From NCBI RefSeq assembly GCF_018446385.1, contig NC_055989.1, forward strand, positions 134,071,004-134,135,003: DNA of 64,000 nt, read 5' to 3'. A program made the position numbers and the translations under genes. Numbering within the stretch: position 1 is the stretch's first letter; each line of letters starts with the position of its first letter. This DNA comes from Zingiber officinale. Lineage: Eukaryota > Streptophyta > Magnoliopsida > Zingiberales > Zingiberaceae. Below are positions 53,946 through 64,000 of this stretch, one piece after another. The notes beneath the pieces are model-generated. The model worked only from the letters and a program-made list of their open reading frames with translations. It made no database searches and had not been told where the DNA came from.

Positions 53946-54608
53946 TGTTAGTAATTAGCCCTAAGAGCCAATCATGAGATGATTAGGCCTTTTGGTTACT
54001 AATTGAGTTAGACTCAAATGAACCCACTCATTGGATTGAGTTCAACCCGAATTAGACAAATTGGATTGATGGGTTACACTCAATGGGTTAGACTTATTGG
54101 GTTATTGGATTAATGGTTAATCAAATATAATAATCCAACCCATTAACAGGAATACAAAGAGACAAAAAAACCCTTCATATTCATTGGATGAACATAAATA
54201 TGTTTTTGGTGAAATTTTTCATTAGATGAGATGGGTGTCTCTTGATCTTCCTCCTCCTTCTTCCTCCTTCTTCCATGGTCGAATTTTCTTCCATGGTCAA
54301 ACCATACATCTTGCAAGCACAAGAAGATGGTTCTTCTCCGAAGGCTTCGTTCGTGGGACGAACGAAGGATATGTTCGTGTGGATACCATAGAGGCGCGGA
54401 CACTTGAACGCGCTGAGATCTGGATCCAAAGAAAAGGTTGTTGTCGGGATTGCGAAAGACACACAACAAAGATATAATCCTATCATGTAGTTAGTATAGA
54501 TTAGTTTAATAGAAATTGTTTCTTCCCTTTCGCATGGATCCACTGGATAAGTGGATCTAGTATTTTTCCGTTGCGTTTTCGCGTCTTCTAGCGCGCTAGA
54601 TCCTAACA
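53946..54608 (+). repeat. 5' LTR of the Copia element
   Basis: Seen: starts TGTTAGTAATTAGCCC and ends GCTAGATCCTAACA. Differs from the 3' LTR by scattered substitutions and a short duplicated CTTCTTCCT stretch (54250-54272). Minus ORFs within it occur in both LTRs and are not genes. Confidence 0.93.
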
Positions 54609-54609
54609 G

Positions 54610-54622
54610 TGGTATCAGAGCC
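54610..54622 (+). other. Primer-binding site of the Copia element
   Basis: Seen: TGGTATCAGAGCC, one base after the LTR, complementary to initiator Met-tRNA. Confidence 0.92.
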
Positions 54623-56119
54623 ACTTGCGAAAGGGTTATGCTAAGTTTTAGAATTTTTATATATGATATAGAAATTGCATGATAGGATTTACTGTGATTT
54701 GCAAACTCTTATGAGTTTCGACCACATAAGGTTTCGACCAAGAGAGTGAATCTTGGCCAGACTATGAGTCTTGGCTAGATTTTGTGACTCGGCCAAATCT
54801 TGACTCTTGACCGAAAGTTGGTGTGTGACCAACAAGGTCTCGACTAGAGTTGTTTTGTTTGGAACAAAACGAAGTTGGTGTGTGACCAACAAGGTCTCAG
54901 TGGGACCACCGTGACGTTGTGGCTCATAATTTATTTGCTGAAATCATAGTAAATTTTATGTCATAAAATATTATGAATAGATATGACATGGTGCATGGTT
55001 ATGGCCCCTTTAACCCCAATGTGATTGGATGTGTGTAATGTTGTAATTCATAATACGGCCCGCGTGTCATGCCTTCATCCCTTTTATTCTTATTGTAATT
55101 AGATTACACTCGAATGTAATTGGAGTTTCTTTAGATTTTGTAATGTACAAAATTATAAGGAGTTAATCTTCTGGAAGACGGGTGAAAATGAAGGAAGGAC
55201 AACAACACACGACAACCAAAGAAGCGCTTGGAGAAGCGGCTTAGACCTAGGTTGACTTATCGCTCTTCTCATTGGCTTGAGAAGATCGTAGTTTATAGGG
55301 GTCATAACCTTGTCACGTTTAAACTTGTGTATATGTTGATATATGTCATGATGTATGTGATGCATGTGTAGCTATCGTAATTAGGTCATTTACATATGCC
55401 TATCAGAGTTTGGTACTCATTACTACCTCGATCATCTGTAGTCAGGTTTGCCAAAGCAAAGTGGCTCGTTTTATCTTGGTAGAGTGCGACAGGACAATTG
55501 TGATGTCCGACTACCGACCTTTGGGTATGACTTAATTAAGTTACCTCAATTGGATTGAGAACTTAAAGGCATATCCCATAAGATGTAAATCATATTATAC
55601 TAGTCTTGGGCGATTAGCCAAAGCTAACTCAAAATGAATTATAATATGGTTTTTATAAGATGAGAAAACGAACAAACAGTGTTGTTCACCTAAGGATACA
55701 AGAGTTACATAGGATATAATTGGTAAACGTTGTCTACCTAAGTTATACTAAGTCTTGGGCGATTAGCCAAAGTTAACTCAAGATAAGGTATAATGTGGAT
55801 CTTGTCCAATTGGTACACGTTGCCTACCTAATTTATACAAGTCTTGGGCGATTAGTCAAAGCTAACTCAAGATGAAGTATAATATGGATCTTGTCCCACT
55901 AGAATGTCTTTGCTTTTAAGCTTAGAGCTAGTAGTGACTTGCTTCTATCAAGCTTTAGAATTCAGTGAGAGAATTATTTAATTAAAGGCCTAATTAAATG
56001 ATCTGAGTATGATACTTCTCTGCATTTTATTGTTGTAGACTACCATATCGTCTAGTAAGTAGAAGACACTATCTCTACGATCTGTCCTTCATAAGAATAA
56101 GCTCAATGGAGCTAATTTC
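54623..56119 (+). other. Long untranslated leader of the Copia element, with short repeats
   Basis: Seen: no ORF. GTGTGTGACCAACAAGGTCT occurs twice (about 54820 and 54880). A phrase built on AGTCTTGGGCGATTAGCCAA occurs three times (about 55602, 55749, 55843), the last two within a ~95-bp duplicated segment that also contains GGATCTTGTCC. This is a 1.5-kb spacer between primer site and gag. Confidence 0.7.
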
Positions 56120-56866
56120 TAGACTGGTATAAAAACATAAGAATAGTTCTCAAGAGAGAAAGAAAACTGTACGTTCTAGAGCAGCCTATTCCTGAAGTGC
56201 CCCCTGCTACTGCCACTAGAGCTGATAGGGATGCTTACAAGCATCAAGATGATGCATTAGATGTATCATGCCTTATGCTCTCCACCATGAACTCTGAGCT
56301 TCAGAAGCAACATGAGAATATGGATGCTTATGATATGGTTGAACACCTTAGAAACTATATCAAGGACAGGCAAGACATGAGAGATTTGAGATCTCTAAAG
56401 CACTGTTTCAATGCAAAATGCAAGACGGAAGTCTCGTAGGGTCATATGTGCTCAAAATGATCGGAAATGTGGAGAATCTACAAAGGTTAGGATTCCCACT
56501 AGGCCAAGAATTGGCCACTGATCTTATCTTACAATCATTGCCCAATAGCTATAGTCAATTTGTCATGAACTGCAACATGAATGAAATTGATAAACCGCTG
56601 CCTAAGATGTTGAGCATGTTGAGAACTGCTGAACTCAACCTTAAGAAGGCAAAGCCTAATACCATTTTGATGGTGTCTAAGGGTAAAGGCAAGTGGAAGC
56701 CTAAAGGTAAGGGTAAGACCCAAGCCAAAGGAAAGGGCAAGACTCATGCACTGAAATCCAAAGGTGGGGTTGCTAAGGAAGGAACTTGCTTCCATTGTGG
56801 TGAGACCGGACACTGGAAGAGGAACTGTAAGATATACCTAGAGGAACTGAAAAAGGAAGAGAAGTG
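56120..56866 (+). pseudogene. gag of the Copia element
   Basis: Seen: the first frame reads KLYVLEQPIPEVPPATATRA, then DDALDVSCLMLSTMNSELQK and DAYDMVEHLRNYIKDRQDM (to 56439). A frameshift near 56420 moves to SYVLKMIGNVENLQRLGFPL, LILQSLPNSYSQFVMNCNMN, a Lys/Gly-rich linker and the zinc knuckle CFHCGETGHWKRNC (56787-56828), ending EELKKEEK. Known: Copia capsid and nucleocapsid. The first 30-40 residues of a normal gag are not recognisable, so the N-terminus is decayed or lost. Confidence 0.85.
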
Positions 56867-59820
56867 AGACTTCTGCCTTAGGTATATATGTTATAGAAAT
56901 CAATCTATCTATTTCTTCTTCATGTGTATTAGATATCAGATGTGCGTCTCACATTTGTACGAATGTGTAGGGGCTGAGAAATAGTAGAGTATTGACAAAG
57001 GGCGAAGTGGACCTACGAGTAGGCAATGGTGCAAGAGTTGCTGTTGTCGCTGTAGGAACTTATTCCTTATCTTTGCCTACTGGGCTTGTTTTAGAACTTA
57101 AAGAGTGTTGCTATGTGCCTACCTTGACCAAGAACATTATCTCTATTTCTTGTTTAGACAATAAAGGTTTTTCATTTGTAATAAAGGACAAATATTGTTC
57201 CGTTTATTTCAATGAAATGTTCTATTGTAGTGCACATCCTGTTAATGTACTCTATGTTCTAGACTTTGGCAACCCAATCTATAACATAAATACCAAATGG
57301 TTCAAGTCTAATGATTTGAATCAAACATATCTCTGGCATTCTCGCTTAGTTCACAAAATGAGAGTTGCATATCCCAACTCCATAAGGATGGATTTTGGAC
57401 TCATTTGATTTTGAATCATATGAGGCATGCAAATCTTGTCTTTGAGGCAAGATGACAAAGACTCCATTCAGTGAACACCGCGAAAGGGCTAATGATCTTT
57501 TAGGACTCATACATACTGATGTATGTGGCCCTTTTAGAGTAGCAGCTATAGGAGGCTAACATTACTTCATTACTTTTACTGATAATTTCAATGAATATGG
57601 CTATGTGTTTATGATGAGACACAAGTCAGAATCCTTTGAAAAGTTCAAAGAATTTAGGAATGAAGTATAAAATCAACTTGGTAAGAGTATTAAGATGCTT
57701 CGATTAGATCGAGGTGGGGAATACCTTAGTCAAGAGTTTCATGACCATCTCGTTGAGTGTGAGATCATATCTCAACTCACTCCACCTGGAACACCACTAT
57801 GGAATGATGTATCAGAAAGGAGAAATCGTACTTTATTAGATGTGGTACAATCGATGATGAGTCATACAGATCTTCCTATTTCCTTCTGGGGACATGCTTT
57901 AGAGACATCTGCTTTCACACTTAACCGAGTTCCATCTAAGGTTGTCATAAAGACACTATATGTGATATGAATAGGGAAGAGTCCCAAGATGTCTTTTATG
58001 AAGATTTGGGATTGTGAGGCTTACGTTTAATGACTAGTCTCAGATAAACTAGGACCCAAATTGGACAAGTGGTATTTTATAGGATATCCTAAGGAAATAA
58101 AGGGTTATTACTTCTATAATCCCACACATGGCAAGGTGTTTGTTGCCAGAACTGGTGTGTTTCTAGAAAGGGAATTTATTTCTAGAAAAACTAGTGGGAG
58201 TGAAGTCGATCTTAAAGACGTTCAAGATACTAGCACCGACACTGTGATGGAAATTGAACAGGTACCACAAGATGTTGTCGATCAGGGCTTTGTTGCACCA
58301 CAAGAGGTTGTGGAACAACAATCTGTTCAAGTAGCACATGCTCTACGCAGATCTGATAGGATTCGTCGTCAACTTGAGAGATATTCTTTTCTCTTGTCTG
58401 ACCACGGTGATGTAGAGCTTATTGGTCTCAATGAGCCTACATCTTATCAAGAAGCTGTACAGGGCCCAAATTCTAAGAAATGGCTAGAGGCCATGAGATC
58501 CGAGATGGAATCCATGTACACTAATTAAGTATGGACTTTGATTGATCCACCTGAAGGGATCAAACCCATTGGGTGTAAGTGGGTCTTCAAGGTGAAGACT
58601 GACATGGATGGTCATATGCATACCTACAAAGATAGATTGGTGGCTAAAGGATTCAAACAGATTCATGGTATAGACTATGATGAAACCTTTTCACCAGTTG
58701 CGATGCTCAAGTCCATTCGGATCATGCTTGTTATTACTGCTTACTATGATTATGAGATCTGGCAGATGGATGTCAAAATCGTATTTCTTAATGGAAATCT
58801 ACTCGAGGATGTGTACATGACACAACCTGAGGGTTTTGTAGATCCAGAGCATGCTGGAAAGGTTTGTAAGTTGCAAAGATCCATTTATGGATTGAAGCAA
58901 GCTTCTAGAAGCTGGAATCTTTTATTCGATGATGTGATCAATATATTTGGTTCATTAAGAATGAAGATGAACCTTGTGTCTACAAGAAGGTTAGTGGGAG
59001 CACAGTCATTTTTCTCATATTGTATGTAGATGACATACTTCTCATTGGAAATGACATCCCTACTCTTTAGTCAGTGAAGGCTTGGCTTGAGAATTGTTTC
59101 TCAATGAAAGACTTAGGTGAAGTAGCCTATATTTTGGGAATCAAGATCTATAGAGATAGATCTGCGAGATGGCTTGGTCTAAGCCAGAGTACATATATTG
59201 ACAAGGTGCTTAAAAGTTTTGTCATGCAGAATTCTAAGAAGGGATTCTTGCCTATGTCACATGGTGTAAGTCTTTCGAAGACTCAATGTCCTCCTTCTAA
59301 GGCAGAAAGGGACCGCATGGATCAGATTCCTTATGCATCTGCTATAGGGTCTATCATATACGTCATGCTTTGTACTCGCCCAGATGTCTCGTATGCGTTA
59401 AGCATGACGAGCAGATACTAATCAGATCCAGGTGAAGGTCACTAGACAGTAGTCAAGAATATTCTTAAGTACTTGAGAATGACTCAAGATTATTTCTTGA
59501 TCTTTGGAGGCGATAAAGAGTTGTTGTTGTAAAGCGTTACAGCTGTTGCTGTAAAGGGTTACAGTGGTGCAAACTTCTAAAATTGACAAGGACGTTTCTA
59601 GATCGCAGTTAGGGCATGTATTGTACTTAAATGGTGGTCTTGGGTATTGGATACTACAACATTTTCATCTCATTAGAGGGATCCTCGATATATGAGATAT
59701 GAGGATATGCGGATAACCAAACAATGCTAACATTACAGATCCTTTGTCCAAGGCTTTGGCACCAAGAAAGCATGATGGTCACACTAGGTCAATGGATATG
59801 AGATATTTTAGTGATTGACG
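56867..59820 (+). pseudogene. pol of the Copia element: protease, integrase, reverse transcriptase, RNase H remnant
   Basis: Seen in order: a protease-type LDIRCASHICTNV (56929-56970), where the catalytic D-[ST]-G reads D-I-R, followed by a stop. Then LRVGNGARVAVVAVGTYSL and WHSRLVHK (about 57335-57358). Integrase has HTDVCGPF (about 57509), LRLDRGGEYLS (about 57697) and NDVSERRNRTLLD (about 57803), the D-D-E positions. Reverse transcriptase has PIGCKWVFKVKTD, MDVKIVFLNGNLLEDVYM, YGLKQAS and YVDD (59023-59034), then AIGSIIYVMLCTRPD. Only the start and end of RNase H are seen (KYLRMTQDYFLIF, then ITDPLSKALAPRKH). At least six stops or frame changes. Inactive, though its LTR structure is complete. 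Confidence 0.9.
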
Positions 59821-60931
59821 CTAGTGATATAAGGAGATTGTTAGTGTAAGCTCTAAGAGGCAATCAAGAGTTGATTGACTTAGGACATTTTATATCATAT
59901 TTCATTATTTCATTAGAAGACAAAGGTTATGATTATTATATTTACTTCAGTTCAGTGTCGAATGAATAAATATAATAATGTCCTTGGGTGGTAGATTCTT
60001 ATCTACAATAATCAATTGGTTGAATTGATAGTGAGATATTGTAGAGAACACTACTCTTAACTATTTCTAGTTGAGCATTAACATACAAGGACAATATTAA
60101 TGCGTTGAAACTAGCATGTAGGTCAACGGATGGTTTGATCTCACAAGTCATGGATATGAGATATCAGGTTGACACATGGGTATATATTAGAGAATATATA
60201 CTGAATGACCCGCCATGAAAATGTTTCATGGATCGTCGTATGAGTGTCATAAACATTCTCATGTGACTATTGGTATGAATAGTCCTTAGACCTGAAGTCA
60301 CTACGGTTCCCTACATAAAGAGTTGCATACTTTGGTATCGTCAAACGTCACCCGTAATAGGGTGGACTATAAAGTCAATCACTGGGTATGCAATGAATTA
60401 TGCGGAGGGATGTGAGTGATGTAGATGAGATCTATCCCTTCCATATGACGGAAGCGATATCTATGGGGCCCTTGATTAGTAGGACACAGGAATGTATGGC
60501 CATACTCAGATAAGTCAATATGAGATATTGAGCTTATTTGTATAGTGTGTCTACTTAGAGATCAAGAAACACAAAGATTAATAAGGGGATGACACGGTAT
60601 ATGCCTCATTGATCAATCTAGATATCAAAGATAGAGGGACTGAGTCATACAAGATAATAGCCACGGACAGATTAGGTCGGATCTCGACTTTCTCGTCACT
60701 TGGGTAGCAATAATGCCTTGCTAGATGCCACTCATTGTTTATGTATCGCAATTGGTGATTTGGATACATTGCCAACGTTACGAGAGCCTATAGGGTCACA
60801 CACAAAGAACATATTGGTTTGGAGATGGGTATTTTAGTTTGACTAAAATACTAAGGATATTAAGAATAATGGGTAAATCCAAAGTGTTGGTGTCATCTTA
60901 GTGGTGATTGGCACTAGTGCTAGTGGGAGAT
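59821..60931 (+). other. 3' untranslated region and purine tract of the Copia element
   Basis: Seen: 1.1 kb without a supported ORF. The start (59846 on, GTGTAAGCTCTAAGAGGCAA) loosely echoes the LTR start. GCTAGTGGGAGAT at 60919-60931 is the purine tract. The 65-aa minus ORF at 60578-60775 is unsupported. Confidence 0.6.
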
Positions 60932-61586
60932 TGTTAGTAATTAGCCCTAAGAGTCAATCATGAGATGATTAGGCCTTTTGGTTACTAATTGAGTTAGACT
61001 CAAATGAACTCACTCGTTGGATTGAGTTCAATCCGAATTAGACAAATTGGATTGATGGGTTGCACTCAATGGGTCAGACTTATTGGGTTATTGGATTAAT
61101 GGTTAATCCAATATAATAATCCAACCCATTAAGAGGAATACAAAGAGATAAAAAAAACCCTTCATATTCATTGGATGAATATAAAGAGGTTTTTTGGTGA
61201 GATTTTTCATTAGATGAGATGGGTGTCTCTTGATCTTCCTCCTCCTTCTTCCATGGCCGAATTTTCTTCCATGGCCGAACCATACTTCTTGCTAGCACAA
61301 GAAGATGGTTTTTCTCCGAAGGCTTCGTTCGTGGGACGAATGAAGGATATGTTCGTGTGGATACCATAGAGGCGCGGACACTTGAACGCGCTGAGATCTG
61401 GATCCAAAGAAAATGTTGCTGTCAGAATTGCGAAGGGCACGCAACAAAGATATAATCCTATAATGTAGTTAGCATAGATTAGTTTAATAGAAATTGTTTC
61501 TTCCCCTCCGCATGGATCCGCTAGATAAGTGGATCTAGTATTTTTCCGTTGCGTTTCCGCGTCTTCTAACGCGCTAGATCCTAACA
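60932..61586 (+). repeat. 3' LTR of the Copia element
   Basis: Seen: 655 bases, TGTTAGTAATTAGCCC to GATCCTAACA, nearly identical to the 5' LTR by eye and followed by the CTTCC duplication. Confidence 0.93.
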
Positions 61587-61591
61587 CTTCC

Positions 61592-63008
61592 TGCTTTATC
61601 TTTTTAGTACTTTGACCTTAGTGCATGAACTATATTCGGATATCTGCTATATTTACCTTGACTCTACTCATATTTTACCTGAGCTTGATATTTACATGTT
61701 TGATCTTTGAGATGATCGATTTGATATCTATACAGTCTCTTGTTATCATTCATGATATTTAATAAATACTAGATACCTTGTTTACTCGCATCGATTGCAG
61801 TGTATACGTGTACTCTGTTGAGCATGTTAGTATAGTTGATTGCTATTTATATATCTGTGGTGATGACTACTTGAATCTTGCTCATCATATCATTGTATTT
61901 ATGTCAATGACTATGTCTCCCTTATGGTTGAGAGAGTCGTTGGCTAGCACCGCAGACTCGACCAATTATAGGTAGTGGTAGCTACTGGAGTAGGTGCCTC
62001 TTGTCTTGTCGTGCTCACTCAGCCACTCATGGGTAGTGATAGCTAGAGTTGCGAGCAACAAAGACCCCGTTGCTATATAGCTAGTTAGCGACTATATAAA
62101 CTGTCCACTCGATTACTAGAGAGTAGCGGTGGTTGGAGTATTGTACAGTTGTCATTGTCCTAGCCTCTCGACCATATAGGAGTCATGGTGCTGAGGGGTG
62201 GGCAGGAGTGACCATATCATGCATATGCATATCATTTTATATTTGCATATGTTGTTGTTTTATTGTATCCATACGACTGTGATATGTTTACATATGATTG
62301 AGATTTATCTATTGCATGTGCATCGACACTGACTTACTTAGTGGTAGTATGTATATATCATATATGCTGCTCTTGTAGTTATGATTCATACTGTTACAGA
62401 TCCTCACTTACACCTAACTTTCTACTACTTGCTTAGTATATGAGTTCAGGTATAGACATTTACTATGATATCACTATTATTCTTGCTATTATTTCCTCGT
62501 GAGATTGTATATCTTTGAATTTCTAAATATATTATGTTCATGCACTATCTGTCTTAGACCCGCTGAGTCATTTCGACTCACCACCCCCATTTGTACTTTT
62601 ATTTTCCTTAGGTAACAGGTAGATGATACAAAGTCACTTGAACTATCCTGACTGCCGGTCCTATATCACATCTGAGGATGGTTTTTAGTTTTGTTTCCTA
62701 CTTTATTTATGTTTTGAATTTGTGGATTTGATATTGTAATAATTCGACGTTGACTTGGTGTTTAGCCTTGTGACTTCTTGTATTTGTTTTGATGTTGTTG
62801 TGTCAAACCGGGTCGACTTGCAGTTAGTTGTTTTGGGTTTATATGTTTACTTTATGTTTTTCGCTGTATTTTTTATCCAGCGACGTGAACTACATATTAT
62901 ACCATGTGGTTGTTGTTTCCAGTCATGTGGACTGTAGATATTATCTTGTATTGCCTTGTGGCAATGTATCTAGGTTTCATATGTTGTCATAAGGGGGGAG
63001 ATGTTTTC
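61592..63008 (+). repeat. Tekay/Del-like LTR, right part
   Basis: Seen: continues the LTR interrupted at 53945. It contains GCTGAGTCATTTCGACTCAC (62568-62582 region), a phrase common near the 3' side of chromovirus LTRs, and ends about AAGGGGGGAGATGTT. The exact end and target duplication are not resolved. Short ORFs (61778-61975, 62755-62937) have no known domain. Confidence 0.5.
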
Positions 63009-63472
63009 CGTTTATCGGGCAAAGACTTCCTTGAGACGTAATAGCCTATGCCGCCATCGCCAATTGCATATCACAAGGAATTGTTCCGAACAACCCTTGA
63101 TAACATGGGTCGAGTAAAGAAGCCTCGGGGATCATCTTTCAAGAATGCATCCGCTCGGAACATTCGTAAAAGTAAAGCATCAATGGTCAATGGTTCTCCC
63201 GAGTGGGTAAATATGTCATAAGAAATCATAGATGACAAGCTGCTCGCTCGTTGCCGACCTCTCTCAATTGGAGAATATAGCAGAGCAACTAACCCGAGAG
63301 GACCATTTTACTTAAGTTTGAGAATGTGGCCATGCTCTACCAGTATACAAACGAAGTTAAATGTCAAATATTCCTCATTACCTTGTCCGACTTGGCACAA
63401 AGATGGTTCAAACAACTGCCTGCTAAGTCCATTTATTGCTTCAAGGACTTCTGAATGGCCTTCCTTCATCAC
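63009..63472 (+). pseudogene. Gypsy gag fragment (Retrotrans_gag), resumed after the insertion
   Basis: Seen: in one plus frame FENVAMLYQYTNEVKCQIFL (from about 63317) is followed by TLSDLAQRWFKQLPAKSIYC, FKDF, a stop, then MAFLHH, ending exactly where an LTR begins. Upstream, AEQLTREDHFT with a stop belongs to the same domain. Known: the F-E-N-x-A-x-L ... C-x-x-F-L-x-T-L ... A-x-x-W-F-x-x-L-P ... S-F-x-x-F pattern is the Ty3/gypsy gag domain PF03732. Inference: it is the continuation of the gag starting at 51932-52361. Dead. Confidence 0.75.
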
Positions 63473-64000
63473 TGATCCTGTCCGAACCAGGAGTCAACGG
63501 ACACTGGGCACGTGACACTCCCTGCTGGATCCTCGAGTGCTCCGGTGAACCTGCAGGAAAATCGAGCAGGGAGGGGTGTCCCGGCGACGGCCCTCCGACG
63601 CTCAAGTCAGGCGAGGAATAACAAAAAGGTGGCCTCCGGATGAAGACTTGCGTACCTCCGGTGAAGAAATGGAGACCTTATATAGACCTCTCGAAGGAGC
63701 CTGGGCGCGCCAATCAAAGCAATCACCTCAGCCGTATAAAGCCTCCGTCTCCTTCCTTCGCCGCCTATTCGCTTGCGCGTTGCCTTCTGCCTCTTCCTCT
63801 GCCGTGACCTCCGACGATCCAGTTCTTGTTTTTCGGCGGCTACCATCTCACCGGTGATCCTTTCCGTCCGTTTCCTTCTCAGTGAGTCTTCTCCCTTCGT
63901 TTACAAGGTCTTCCCAACTTGTTTTGCCTCCTTTGCTCCCCTTCCTTCGAATTCTTGCTATCTTTTTGCTTCTTCGAGATGGCAAGCTCCTCCGAACCCG
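63473..64000 (+). mobile_element. LTR start of a second TGATCCTGTCC-family gypsy element (runs off the window)
   Basis: Seen: begins TGATCCTGTCCGAACC inside the gag domain. It shares the CCCTCCGACGCTCAAGTCA block with the 17300 element. TTATATAGA at 63678-63686 is a good TATA box, followed by a CT-rich leader. ATG at 63979 opens MASSSEP and continues past the window end. The upstream pentamer ATCAC is the candidate target duplication. The ORFs at 63318-63857 overlap the LTR and are not supported. Confidence 0.65.

Larger units (their letters stand above)
53941..61591 (+). mobile_element. Copia retrotransposon with both LTRs, TSD CTTCC
   Basis: Seen: LTRs 53946-54608 and 60932-61586 (663 and 655 bases, TGTTAG...CTAACA) are flanked by CTTCC on both sides (53941-53945 and 61587-61591). 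The primer site TGGTATCAGAGCC is at 54610, a gag-pol pseudogene at about 56120-59820 and a purine tract GCTAGTGGGAGAT before the right LTR. Total 7.64 kb between target duplications. Structurally complete, but its genes are broken. It sits inside a Tekay-like LTR. Confidence 0.93.

Noticed and set aside
54143..54624. ORFs in the Copia LTR, repeated at 61080-61587
   Set aside because: LTR-internal, differing frames in the two copies, no domain.
56535..56813. Minus-strand ORFs over the Copia gag
   Set aside because: Antisense shadows of gag including its zinc knuckle.
63318..63857. Plus and minus ORFs at the right end
   Set aside because: They cross the boundary between a gag fragment and an LTR; only the gag frame gives a known domain.

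Overview
This is nuclear DNA from a flowering plant. It has multi-exon genes with GT-AG introns, a plant-only LOB-domain gene, and about 70% nested transposable elements. The LOB-domain protein shares its central block with monocot AS2/IG1-type proteins, so a monocot is likely. A commelinid such as the ginger/banana order is only a guess. There are no bacterial features, no rRNA or tRNA genes and no CRISPR array.

Layout: (1) 1-1600 is the 5' end of a CACTA DNA transposon, minus strand, with the start of its transposase. (2) 1.7-2.9 kb is a decayed plant transposon-protein gene. (3) 2.9-12.7 kb is an old Copia gag-pol relic (minus) broken by a SINE and by a complete non-coding LTR element (5581-10852, 5-bp target duplication CTCAT). 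The internal region of that element holds three different tandem arrays. (4) 13-17 kb carries a LOB-domain transcription-factor gene of AS2/LBD6/IG1 type. (5) 17.3-25.6 kb is a Ty3/gypsy-related fragment with coiled-coil and PF04195-type pseudogenes and a 12-copy, 132-bp tandem array. (6) 25.6-33.3 kb holds two gag-only Copia-type elements of one family, one inserted in reverse inside the 5' LTR of the other. (7) 33.4-34.1 kb has a LINE tail and a SINE. (8) 34.8-36.9 kb is an intronless TolB/DPP6-N-like beta-propeller gene. (9) 40.8-50.5 kb is a ten-exon gene for a probable plastid DUF3727 protein, with TE-loaded introns. (10) 51-64 kb is a nest: a gypsy element containing a SINE and a Tekay-like LTR, the latter containing a 7.6-kb Copia element, then a second LTR family cutting the gypsy gag.

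Three host genes look functional: the LOB-domain gene (15760-16560), the propeller gene (34766-36883) and the DUF3727 gene (40813-50512), all on the minus strand. I see no functional link between them. Everything else recognisable is transposon-derived and mostly broken.

The least ordinary material is structural. It includes non-coding LTR elements carrying ordered minisatellite arrays, the palindrome-bearing 132-bp array, a SINE family caught in three nested contexts with target duplications at one copy, and the antisense gag-only pair. I found no convincing previously undescribed protein system.
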